Position numbers and translations under genes: made by a program. Shown piece by piece: positions 1 to 7,857 of a DNA stretch of 64,000 nt. The notes beneath the pieces are model-generated. The model was not told the origin of the DNA, did not search any database, and saw nothing but the letters and a program-made list of their open reading frames with translations. Every line of letters starts with the position of its first letter. Within the stretch, counting starts at the first letter, position 1. The stretch is taken from NCBI RefSeq assembly GCF_016862375.1, contig NZ_BOMV01000015.1, positions 1 through 64,000 on the forward strand, in the 5' to 3' direction. Source of the stretch: Paractinoplanes rishiriensis. GTDB taxonomy: Bacteria; Actinomycetota; Actinomycetes; Mycobacteriales; Micromonosporaceae.

Positions 1-91
1 GCGGTGCGGGGTCGCGGTGCGGGGTCGCGGTGCGGGGTCGCGGTGCGGGGTCGCGGTGCGGGGTCGCGGTGCGGGGTCGCGGTGCGGGGTC
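1..91. repeat. 13-bp tandem repeat, seven perfect copies
   Basis: Seven head-to-tail copies of GCGGTGCGGGGTC fill the left edge, and the array probably continues outside the window. The unit is 13 bp, not a multiple of three, so it is unlikely to be selected as protein. It lies just beyond the stop codon of the minus-strand CHASE3-like gene. No hairpin or coding role is visible. Confidence 0.95.
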
Positions 92-125
92 GATGTCGAG
101 GGCAGGAAAGCCGCGCAAATCAGAT

Positions 126-932
126 TTATCCGGCTAAGGCGCCGCGAACCTCCTCGGCGGTGAGGGGTGAGTCGGCGAGGTGGCGCTCGACGTCGGCCCG
201 GCCGGCTGCGGCGGCATCGGCCGCCGTGGCCGAGGCGATGGCGGCGGTGCGGCCGGCCGTGACGGCCGGGACGGCGGTGCCGAGACCGGGGTGGGTGGCC
301 GGGACGGGCGGGCTGAGGGTGGGGTCCGTGGGTGGGACCGGTGGGCCGAGGGTGGCGTCGGTGGCTGGGACGGGTGGGCTGACGGCGGCGGGGCGGGTGG
401 CCGCTGCCGTGGTGCGGGAGAACCACCACGCCAGCGCCACCAGCAGGGCGGCCGCGGCGATGATGCCGACCACCTGCTGGAGGGCTTCCTCGGCGTTCGC
501 GCTGCCGCGGCTCAGCTCGCGGTCGAGCAGGGTGGCCTGGTGGTCGTGCATGGCGCCGGCCAGGACCACGGTGCGGCCGAAGCGGTCCTCGCCGTCCGCG
601 GCGGCTCGGATGTCCTGGATGATCCGCTGCTGGACCGGGTCCGTGCGGGTCAGGGCAGCCAGCGCGGTCAGGGTGCGGTCGAGTTCGGCCGCGTTGGTGT
701 TGAAGGTCCGCTCGGCCTGCGGGTCCTGGCCGCTCAGGTAGGCGCGCTGGGTCTGGTCCGCCGCGTTCGCCACCAGGGCCAGGTGGCCCACCTCGGCCAG
801 CACCCGCTGGGCGTGCTCGATCGGGCGCTGGGCCTCCACCAGCACGCCCAGCCGGAGCCAGGCGCCGGCGCCGGCCGCCGCCAGGGCGAGCAGGGCGATC
901 GCGAGTACCGCAGACCGATGCAGAGTAGTCAT
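126..932 (-). CDS. Membrane protein with CHASE3-like extracytoplasmic domain
   Basis: This 268-residue protein starts with an N-terminal membrane segment (about residues 7-28). A helical region follows (about 30-160) containing the pattern QTQRAYLSGQ, which is typical of CHASE3 or four-helix-bundle sensors of chemoreceptors and kinases. A second membrane segment sits at about 170-190. The cytoplasmic remainder is a Pro/Thr-rich linker with repeats of the form PPVPATDPTL and a short acidic helix. No kinase, HAMP or GGDEF domain follows, so the sensor has no recognisable output. It is transcribed away from the response regulator at 1027, with a 94-bp divergent spacer. It could be a shortened chemoreceptor or sensor kinase; the precise role is unknown. 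Confidence 0.75.
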   Translation of the reverse strand: MTTLHRSAVLAIALLALAAAGAGAWLRLGVLVEAQRPIEHAQRVLAEVGHLALVANAADQTQRAYLSGQDPQAERTFNTNAAELDRTLTALAALTRTDPVQQRIIQDIRAAADGEDRFGRTVVLAGAMHDHQATLLDRELSRGSANAEEALQQVVGIIAAAALLVALAWWFSRTTAAATRPAAVSPPVPATDATLGPPVPPTDPTLSPPVPATHPGLGTAVPAVTAGRTAAIASATAADAAAAGRADVERHLADSPLTAEEVRGALAG

Positions 933-1026
933 TCCGTAACTTTAGGAAGAATGGGAGGGGGACGTCGGGCAAAGTCTCATCAGGTGCTGCTGCCCTTCCG
1001 GCGGGGGCGTGCGTAGGGGGCGAATC

Positions 1027-2205
1027 ATGAGCAACGAGCGACCGACCGTGCTGCTGGTGGACGACGAGTCTGACATTGTCGACGCCCTCGCCCTTCAGCT
1101 GCGCCGCGACCACCAGGTGCTGACCGCGGCCGGCGGGGACGACGCCCTGCGGGTGCTGGCCGAGTCGGGGCCGGTGGCCGCCGTGATCAGCGACCTGCGG
1201 ATGCCGGGCATGGACGGCGTCGAGCTGCTGCGCCGGGTGCAGCTGGAGTACCCGGACACCACCCGGGTGCTGCACACCGCGCAGAGCGACCTGAACGCGG
1301 CGATCTCGGCCATCAACGACGGTGGCGTCTACCGCTACCTGTCCAAGCCGGTGAAGACGGACGAGCTGCGGAGCACCGTGCAGGACGCGGTCGCGCTGCA
1401 CGGGCGTACCACCACCCAGCGGAACCTGCTCGAGACCACCCTGAAGTCCAGTCTGCAGGCGGTCTTCGGCTGCCTCGAGCTGGCCAGCCCGGCCGCGTTC
1501 GCCCGGGCCGGCCGGATTCGCACCATGGTGGCCGACCTGTGCGTCGCCATGAAGCTGGCCTCGCTCTGGGAGATCGAGGTCGCCGCGATGGCCTCGCAGC
1601 TCGGCGCGGTCACCATCCCGCCGACCGTGCTGCAGAAGATGGACAAGGGCCTGCCCTGCACCGAGGAGGAGCAGGCCATGATCGACGCCATGCCGGGCGT
1701 CGGGGTGGAGCTGCTCAAGGGCATCCCGAACCTCGAGGACGTGCTGGAGATCGTGCGCGGCCTCGGTGCGGCCCGGCGGGGTGAGCGGCCGGCCAAACCG
1801 TACCCGCCCCTGGTCGAGGCGGCCGTCGACGTGCTGCGGACCGCGATCGACTACGAGACGCTGGAGAGCCGCGGTCTCGAGGTGGAGAACGCGATCACGG
1901 TGCTCGAGTGCCGCGAGGACGCCGCCATGCCGGTGCTGTCGGCGCTGCGGGACGTCAAGGGCATCAAGGCCAAAACCGCCGAGAAGGTACGCGGGCTCCG
2001 CGTGGTCGATCTCGAAGTCGGCATGCGGGTGGCCGAGGACATCGTGGCCTCGAACGGGCTGGTGCTGATCGGCCGGGGCATGGTGGTGACGTCGCTGCTG
2101 CTGGACCGCCTGGACAACTACGCCCGCATGATCGAGATCGTGGAGCCGGTGCTGGCGTTGCCGGGCGCCGGGCCGCTGATACCGGACTACTGGTTCAAGG
2201 ACTGA
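1027..2205 (+). CDS. Response regulator with degenerate HD-GYP-like output domain
   Basis: The receiver domain (about residues 1-125) is intact: the acidic pair D12-D13, phospho-acceptor D56 in ISDLRMPG, T84 in LHTAQSD and K107 in YLSKP. The output (about 140-300) follows the helical layout of HD-GYP phosphodiesterases, with the segment AAMASQLGAVTIPPTVLQK matching the usual HDIGKIxIPxxIL stretch. The metal-binding His-Asp and the GYP motif are absent, so c-di-GMP hydrolysis is unlikely. I chose ATG 1027 because a GGGGG stretch lies just upstream; an in-frame start at 1009 would add six residues. The 3' end overlaps the HPt gene on the other strand by 19 bp, which suggests a phosphorelay pair. 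Family assignment of the output is by pattern only. Confidence 0.85.
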   Translation: MSNERPTVLLVDDESDIVDALALQLRRDHQVLTAAGGDDALRVLAESGPVAAVISDLRMPGMDGVELLRRVQLEYPDTTRVLHTAQSDLNAAISAINDGGVYRYLSKPVKTDELRSTVQDAVALHGRTTTQRNLLETTLKSSLQAVFGCLELASPAAFARAGRIRTMVADLCVAMKLASLWEIEVAAMASQLGAVTIPPTVLQKMDKGLPCTEEEQAMIDAMPGVGVELLKGIPNLEDVLEIVRGLGAARRGERPAKPYPPLVEAAVDVLRTAIDYETLESRGLEVENAITVLECREDAAMPVLSALRDVKGIKAKTAEKVRGLRVVDLEVGMRVAEDIVASNGLVLIGRGMVVTSLLLDRLDNYARMIEIVEPVLALPGAGPLIPDYWFKD

Positions 2206-2576
2206 TCCAGCTCCTGGGCCAGGTCGTCCAGCACGCCGATGACCAGCGCCTGTTCGGCGGCGAGGCGGCCGAGCGTCAGGTCCGGGTCGGGCACGCTGCC
2301 GTTCCGGGCGGCGTGCTCCACCTCGGCGAAGATCCCCGCGAGAGTGTCCGCGCCGATGTTCGAGGCGGAGCCCTTGAGCCCGTGCGCGTGGTCGCGCAGC
2401 GCCGTCCGGTCGCCGCCGCGCAGCAGTTCGCCGAGCCGCTCGACGCCGTCCGGCGTCTTGCCGACGAACGAGCGGATCAGCCGGGCCAGCAACTCGCGTT
2501 CGGCCGCGCTCGGCTGGTCGCCGGCGATGTCGGCCATCCGGGCCCGGATCTCGTCCTCCCGGCTGCGCACATGCAT
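2187..2576 (-). CDS. Histidine phosphotransfer (HPt) domain protein
   Basis: This 129-residue, all-helical protein carries the HPt signature HGLKGSASNIGA, with H65 as the likely phosphorylated histidine and K68 and G69 conserved. Stand-alone HPt proteins shuttle phosphoryl groups between hybrid kinases and response regulators. It converges on, and slightly overlaps, the response regulator ending at 2205, and it diverges from the GGDEF-EAL gene at 2655. Both arrangements fit a local phosphorelay feeding c-di-GMP-related outputs. No kinase is present in the window, so the donor is unknown. Confidence 0.9.
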   Translation of the reverse strand: MHVRSREDEIRARMADIAGDQPSAAERELLARLIRSFVGKTPDGVERLGELLRGGDRTALRDHAHGLKGSASNIGADTLAGIFAEVEHAARNGSVPDPDLTLGRLAAEQALVIGVLDDLAQELDQSLNQ

Positions 2577-2654
2577 GCGTACATCTTCCGTGCCGCCGGT
2601 TGCGGCGCGGGTGCAATTCCTACAGTCACTCCGCGTACGGCCGATTTCCTCAGC

Positions 2655-4985
2655 GTGACCGACCGCTGGCCGCCCGCACCCCGCCGCTACGTGTACGCCA
2701 CGTGCGGCATCGTGGCGCTCTCGATGCTCTGGTACGTCGCCGGCCTGCTGGTCGGTGCCGGCCCGGAGATCCTGGCCTACCTACCCGCCCCGATCGCCTC
2801 GGCGGTGGGCGCGGTGGCGGTCGCCGCGCTGCTGCGCAAAATACCGATGGACCCGGCCGCCCGCCAGTTCTGGCGCCTGATCCTGGTTCTCGAGGTCTGT
2901 GTCGCGCTGGGCCGCGGGATCTTCTGCGTGCAGACTTTCGCCACCTACCCGGCCGGCCCGCCGGCGCCGCTGATTTCCATGCCGCTGCTGCTCGCCGGGC
3001 TACTGGCGGCGATCGTGGCGCTGTGCCGGGTGCCGCTGGGCCGGGTCGACCGCGCCGACCGGTGGAAGCAGTGGCTGGACCGGGCGGTCGCGTTCGGCGG
3101 TTGCATCACGCTCTTCGTCTTCGCCGTGGTGGCGCCGCTGCACCACCGTCCCGACCCCTGGTCGATGGGCGCGGTGCTGATGGCCGGCCTCACCGTGGTG
3201 ATGAGCGCCATCGGCATCTGCCGGGTGGTCTCGGTGCCGGGCGGTCCGGTCGACCGGGTCGCGGTCCGGCTGGTCGCCTGCTCGGGTCTGGCCACCGCGG
3301 TGTACGCGATGCTCAACGCCCAGTTCGGCGCCGGCGCCGCGACTCTGGGCCAGGCCGTGGTCCTGCCCTTCGGCCCGCTGCTGATCGTGCTGGCCGTGCA
3401 CCGGCACTGGTCCGCCGCCGGCGCCCGCACGCAGCGTGAGTCCTGGCTGCCGTATCTGACCGTGCTGGCGGTCGACGTGCCGCTGGTGGTCACCGTGTTC
3501 CTGCCGATGCACTGGCCGGACCGGCTGGTGGTGGTGCTCGCCGTGGCGGTCACCCTGCTGGCCACCGCGCGCCAGTTCGTCGCGTACCGGGAGAACCGGC
3601 GCCTGATCCGGGCCCAGCGCGAGTCCGAGGAGCGGCTGCGCCACGACGCCACCCACGACGCGCTCACCGGGCTGCCCAACCGCGGCCTGTTCCGGGAGCG
3701 GCTGGCCGCGGCCCTGGGCGCCGAGGGCGCCACCGTGGTGATCGTCGACCTGGACGACTTCCGCACGGTCAACGAGTCGCTGGGCCACGAGGTCGGCGAC
3801 GACCTGCTGATCGCGGTGGCCGAGGAGCTGCGCGCGACGGTCGGCTCCGCCGGCCTGCCGGCCCGGCTCGGCGGCGACGAGTTCGCCGTGCTCGTGACCG
3901 ATCCTGAGGTTTGTGCCGAGGACCTGGTCGCCCGGATCACCACCGTGCTCGGCGGCTCGCTCAGCAGGCACCGCCTGCTCATGCACGCCAGCGCCGGCAT
4001 CGCGACCGCCCCGGCCGGTACCGCGTTGGACCACGTGATGCGCGACGCCGACACCGCCCTGCACGCCGCCAAGCAGCGCGGCAAGGACAACTGGGTGCGG
4101 TTCGCGGCCGGCATGGAACGGCCGGTGCACGCGGACGCCCAGCTTGGCGCCGAGCTGCGCCGAGGACTGGACGACGGTGAGTTCCGGGTGGTCTACCAGC
4201 CGCTGGTCGACCTGAACCGCAACCTGGTGACCGGGGTGGAGGCGCTGGTCCGCTGGGCGCACCCGACCCGGGGCATGGTGTCGCCGGCCGACTTCATCCC
4301 GGTGGCCGAGCGCACCGGCCTGATCGTGCCGCTGGGCCGGTTCGTGCTGCGCGAGACCTGCCGGCAGGCCGCCGCCTGGCTGGCCGAGTTCGGCCCGGAG
4401 GTGGTGCAGAAGGCCGGCCCGAACGTGTCGGCCCGGCAGTTGCACGACCCCGACTTCGTCGACGACGTCCGGGCGGCGCTTGCCGACTCCGGCCTGCCCG
4501 GCGAGTTCCTGGTGCTGGAGCTGACCGAATCCGCGGTGCTGCGCGGCCAGCAGGTGTCCCGGGCGCTGCACGAGCTGCACGGCATGGGCGTGCGGCTGGC
4601 GCTGGACGACTTCGGCACCGGCGAGTCCTCGCTGAGCCTGCTGCGCGCGTTCCCGGCCTCGATCGTGAAGTTGGACAAGTCGTTCGTCGACGGCATCGAG
4701 CTGGACGAACCCGGCTCGCCGGCGGCGATGGCCCGGCAGGCGGTGGCCCGCGCGGTGATCCAGATGGCCGGCGCGCTCGACCTGGACACGGTGGCCGAGG
4801 GCATCGAGAACGCCGAGCAGGCGGAGCGGCTGCGGCAGCTGGGCTACTCGCTCGGGCAGGGCTTCCACCTGGCCAAGCCGATGAGCCCGGAGGCGGTCAC
4901 CCGGATGCTGGCCGACCAGATGCCGGCCGACCAGATGCCGGCCGACCAGATGCCGGCCGACCAGCATCACACCGCCGCGGCATGA
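2655..4985 (+). CDS. Membrane-bound GGDEF-EAL c-di-GMP turnover protein (first of tandem pair)
   Basis: This 776-residue protein has about eight hydrophobic segments (residues 10-300), a GGDEF domain with the motif at 406-410, and an EAL domain with EAL at 529-531. The EAL catalytic set is present: NVSARQL, LELTES, the DDFGTG pair, KLDKSF and AEGIE. The cyclase allosteric RxxD site is missing ahead of GGDEF, so product inhibition is not expected. The GTG start at 2655 was chosen by alignment with the N-terminus of its neighbour; it lacks a clear ribosome binding site. The C-terminus ends in repeats of ADQMP. Its stop overlaps the start of a close paralogue in an ATGA, indicating translational coupling and tandem duplication. 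The net activity (synthesis or hydrolysis) cannot be read from sequence. Confidence 0.9.
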   Translation: MTDRWPPAPRRYVYATCGIVALSMLWYVAGLLVGAGPEILAYLPAPIASAVGAVAVAALLRKIPMDPAARQFWRLILVLEVCVALGRGIFCVQTFATYPAGPPAPLISMPLLLAGLLAAIVALCRVPLGRVDRADRWKQWLDRAVAFGGCITLFVFAVVAPLHHRPDPWSMGAVLMAGLTVVMSAIGICRVVSVPGGPVDRVAVRLVACSGLATAVYAMLNAQFGAGAATLGQAVVLPFGPLLIVLAVHRHWSAAGARTQRESWLPYLTVLAVDVPLVVTVFLPMHWPDRLVVVLAVAVTLLATARQFVAYRENRRLIRAQRESEERLRHDATHDALTGLPNRGLFRERLAAALGAEGATVVIVDLDDFRTVNESLGHEVGDDLLIAVAEELRATVGSAGLPARLGGDEFAVLVTDPEVCAEDLVARITTVLGGSLSRHRLLMHASAGIATAPAGTALDHVMRDADTALHAAKQRGKDNWVRFAAGMERPVHADAQLGAELRRGLDDGEFRVVYQPLVDLNRNLVTGVEALVRWAHPTRGMVSPADFIPVAERTGLIVPLGRFVLRETCRQAAAWLAEFGPEVVQKAGPNVSARQLHDPDFVDDVRAALADSGLPGEFLVLELTESAVLRGQQVSRALHELHGMGVRLALDDFGTGESSLSLLRAFPASIVKLDKSFVDGIELDEPGSPAAMARQAVARAVIQMAGALDLDTVAEGIENAEQAERLRQLGYSLGQGFHLAKPMSPEAVTRMLADQMPADQMPADQMPADQHHTAAA
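4911..4970. repeat. 15-bp in-frame tandem repeat at C-terminus of GGDEF-EAL gene
   Basis: Three perfect copies of GCCGACCAGATGCCG (4911-4955) are followed by a partial fourth unit (4956-4970). They encode ADQMP repeats just before the stop codon. The paralogue that follows lacks them, so they probably arose after duplication and may vary in copy number between strains. Confidence 0.95.
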
Positions 4986-7324
4986 GAATTCCTTCACCGG
5001 TGGCAAGTTTCGCCGAAACGACACAGGTGGCTCCCGAATCGCGAGTACCCCGGCTCCACCTGGCGGTAGTTGCCGCCATCGTGGCGGCGTCGGCGGTCTG
5101 GTTCGTGGTGTGGCGCCTGACCGGGATCGGCCCTGCCGGATACGGCTACCTCGCGGTGCCGGCCGGCGCCGCGGTGGCCTCGCACGCCATGTTCCGGCTG
5201 ATCCGCGCGGTGCCGATGGACCCCGTGGCGCGCCGCTTCTGGCGCCTCATGGCGGTCGCCTTCGCGCTGGTGACGGCGGGCTTCTCGATCCTCGCGTGGG
5301 CATCGTTCACCGGCCCTCAGGAACTGCCGACCATGCCGATGGTGGCGGCGGCGCTGGTCGTCTCGGCGTTCCTGATGGCCATGTGGGCGGTCGGCCGGGT
5401 GCCGGTCGGCATCACCAACCGCTCCGAGCGCTGGAAGCAGTGGCTGGACCGGACCATCGCGTTCTTCGGCTGCGGCACCGTGCTGTTCACCTTCGGGATC
5501 GCCCCGATGTTCGAGTCGCCGGACCCGTGGAGCCCGCAGGCGCTCACCATGGTGGGGCTGTCCACCGTGATGGCGGTCGGCGGCATCACCAAGGTCTCCT
5601 ACCTGGGCCGCGGCCCGGTGGACCGGGTGGCGCTGCGCCTGGTCGCGATGACCGGGCTGGTCGGCGCCGGGGTCGCGTTCCTGGCCGCCGACGGTTACGC
5701 CGGCATCATGCCGGGCCAGTCCGTGGTCATGCCGCTGGCCCCGCTGATGGCGGCCGCCGCGGTGCGCCGCCAGTGGACCGCCACCGGCGCCCGGCCCCGC
5801 CGGGCCAACACCTGGCTGCCCTACCTGGCAATCGCCGCCGTGGACCTGCCGCTGGTGCTGCTGCCGGATCAGCTGGACTGGTCCGGCCGGGCCGCCATCG
5901 CGGCCGCCGTGCTGGTCACCGCGCTGGTCGCGGTCCGGCAGTACGTCGCGATCCGGGAGAACGCCCGGCTGCTGCGCGAGAAGCGCGCCTCCGAGGAGCG
6001 GCTGCGCCACGAGGTCACCCACGACGGGCTGACCGGGCTGGCCAACCGCGGCCTGTTCCGCGAGCGGCTGGCCGCCGCACTGGACCGGGGCGAGGCCACC
6101 GTGCTGCTGGTCGACCTGGACGACTTCAAGACCGTCAACGACTCGCTCGGCCACGAGATCGGCGACCACCTGCTGATCGCGGTGGCCGGCTCGATGCGAA
6201 CCGCGGTGGGCGCCGAGGGACTGCCGGTCCGGCTCGGCGGTGACGAGTTCGCGGTGCTGATCGACCACTGCCAGAACGGCGCGGTGGACGGCGAGGAGAT
6301 CGCCGAGCGGGTGCTGGCCGAGTTCGCCGGCCCGATGAGCGCGCACCAGCTGCTGGTGCACGCCAGCATCGGCGTCGCCACGGCACCGGCCGGCACCGCG
6401 CTGGACCACCTGCTGCGCGAGGCCGACGTGGCCATGTACGCGGCCAAGCAGCGCGGCAAGGCGAACTGGGTGCGCTACCACGACGGCATGGAGCAGCCGG
6501 TGTTCGCGCACGCCCGGATCGGCGGTGAGCTGCGCCGGGCCCTGGACGCCGACGAGTTCCGGGTCTACTACCAGCCGATCATGGACCTGGCCCGGGGCCG
6601 GGTGATCGGCGTCGAGGCGCTGGTCCGCTGGCAGCACCCGACCCGCGGGCTGGTGTCGCCGGCCGAGTTCATCCCGGCCGCCGAGGGCACCGGCCTGATC
6701 GTGCCGCTGGGCCGCTTCGTGCTGCGCGAGTCGTGCCGGCAGGCCGCCGCCTGGCTGGCCGAGTTCGGGCCGGACGCGCTGCAGAAGGTGGCGCCCAACG
6801 TCTCGGTGCGCCAGCTGCACGACCCGGACTTCCGGACCGACGTCCGGGCGGCGCTAGCCGACGCCGGGCTGTCCGCCGACCGGGTGGTTCTCGAGCTCAC
6901 CGAGTCGGCCGTGCTGCGCGGGCCGCAGGTGCTGCAGACCCTGCACGAGCTGCACGGCATGGGCATCCGGCTGGCGCTGGACGACTTCGGCACCGGCGAG
7001 TCGTCGCTCAGCCTGCTGCGCGCGTTCCCCGCCTCGATCGTGAAGCTGGACAAGTCGTTCGTCGACGGCATCGAGCTGGACGAGGAGGGTACGCCCGAGG
7101 CGGCCGCCCGGCAGGCGGTGGCCCGCGCGGTGATCCAGATGGCGCGCGCGCTGGACCTGGACACGGTGGCCGAGGGCATCGAGAACCAGGAGCAGGCGGA
7201 CCGGCTGCTCGGCCTCGGCTACACCCTGGGCCAGGGCTTCCACCTGGCCCGGCCGATGCCGGCCGGGGACCTGACCCGGCTGCTGGCCGAGCAGCGCGAC
7301 CGCGACCTGGCCGTAGCGGCCTGA
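4982..7324 (+). CDS. Membrane-bound GGDEF-EAL c-di-GMP turnover protein (second of tandem pair)
   Basis: This 780-residue paralogue of the preceding gene starts at an ATG inside the previous stop (ATGA). The layout is the same: roughly eight membrane segments in the first 310 residues, GGDEF at 419-423 and EAL at 545-547. Catalytic EAL motifs (NVSVRQL, LELTES, DDFGTGESS, KLDKSF, AEGIEN, GQGF) are all present. The RxxD inhibitory site is again absent; the equivalent stretch reads AEGLPVRLGGDEF. The EAL halves of the two proteins are nearly identical over long runs, while the membrane halves differ more. That suggests similar output under different input. Dual activity is possible but unproven. 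Confidence 0.9.
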   Translation: MRIPSPVASFAETTQVAPESRVPRLHLAVVAAIVAASAVWFVVWRLTGIGPAGYGYLAVPAGAAVASHAMFRLIRAVPMDPVARRFWRLMAVAFALVTAGFSILAWASFTGPQELPTMPMVAAALVVSAFLMAMWAVGRVPVGITNRSERWKQWLDRTIAFFGCGTVLFTFGIAPMFESPDPWSPQALTMVGLSTVMAVGGITKVSYLGRGPVDRVALRLVAMTGLVGAGVAFLAADGYAGIMPGQSVVMPLAPLMAAAAVRRQWTATGARPRRANTWLPYLAIAAVDLPLVLLPDQLDWSGRAAIAAAVLVTALVAVRQYVAIRENARLLREKRASEERLRHEVTHDGLTGLANRGLFRERLAAALDRGEATVLLVDLDDFKTVNDSLGHEIGDHLLIAVAGSMRTAVGAEGLPVRLGGDEFAVLIDHCQNGAVDGEEIAERVLAEFAGPMSAHQLLVHASIGVATAPAGTALDHLLREADVAMYAAKQRGKANWVRYHDGMEQPVFAHARIGGELRRALDADEFRVYYQPIMDLARGRVIGVEALVRWQHPTRGLVSPAEFIPAAEGTGLIVPLGRFVLRESCRQAAAWLAEFGPDALQKVAPNVSVRQLHDPDFRTDVRAALADAGLSADRVVLELTESAVLRGPQVLQTLHELHGMGIRLALDDFGTGESSLSLLRAFPASIVKLDKSFVDGIELDEEGTPEAAARQAVARAVIQMARALDLDTVAEGIENQEQADRLLGLGYTLGQGFHLARPMPAGDLTRLLAEQRDRDLAVAA

Positions 7325-7350
7325 GACACGACGGGGCATAGGGTACGGCG

Positions 7351-7857
7351 ATGGACACGGTGGACGACGGCACAGCGACGGCGCGGTCGCTCGGGGACTG
7401 GCTGTCCGCGCTGCATTTCGCCGACCTCACCGAGGACCGCGCCACGGCCCGGATCATCGACGCGGTCGCGGCCTGGGGCGAGGCGCAGGGCTGGCGGGTC
7501 TACCGCCGGGCGCCGAGCGTGGTGCCGCTGCCGCCGCCGCTCAACGGCACCTCGGTGCTGGACGTGGCCTGCGCCCGTCCGGGCGGCCAGCCGATCGCGA
7601 TCGAGGTGGATCGGCTCGACCGGCAGCGTACGGTCGACAAGCTGCTGGCCGAGGCCGCGGCCGGGCGGCTCGCCGTCTGGGTGCGCTGGGGCGCCGGCCC
7701 GTTCCGGTCGCCGCCGCTGCCGGTGCATCTCGTCACCCGGGAGGCCACGCGGCGCGGCGGCACCTGGCACACGGTGACCGACCTGCCCGCGCCGCGGCAC
7801 TCCGGTCCCGTCGACGTCGTCGAAGCCGAGGAACTGCCCTGGGAGGCTAAGCCGTGA
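7351..7857 (+). CDS. Conserved hypothetical protein
   Basis: I do not recognise a named family in this 168-residue protein. The central stretch SVLDVACARPGGQPIAIEVDR, with spaced acidic residues on predicted beta strands, faintly resembles a PD-(D/E)xK nuclease core (D...ExD), but no downstream lysine is convincing. It has no signal peptide or membrane segment. Its TGA overlaps the GTG start of the next gene by 4 bp, so the two are probably co-translated. The start is the only in-frame ATG near the 5' end, and the ribosome binding site is weak. Confidence 0.7.
   Translation: MDTVDDGTATARSLGDWLSALHFADLTEDRATARIIDAVAAWGEAQGWRVYRRAPSVVPLPPPLNGTSVLDVACARPGGQPIAIEVDRLDRQRTVDKLLAEAAAGRLAVWVRWGAGPFRSPPLPVHLVTREATRRGGTWHTVTDLPAPRHSGPVDVVEAEELPWEAKP

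Noticed and set aside
3000..5024. Antisense frame of 674 codons opposite the first GGDEF-EAL gene
   Set aside because: The sense frame has clear GGDEF and EAL motifs; the antisense product is His/Gln/Arg-rich with no recognisable fold.
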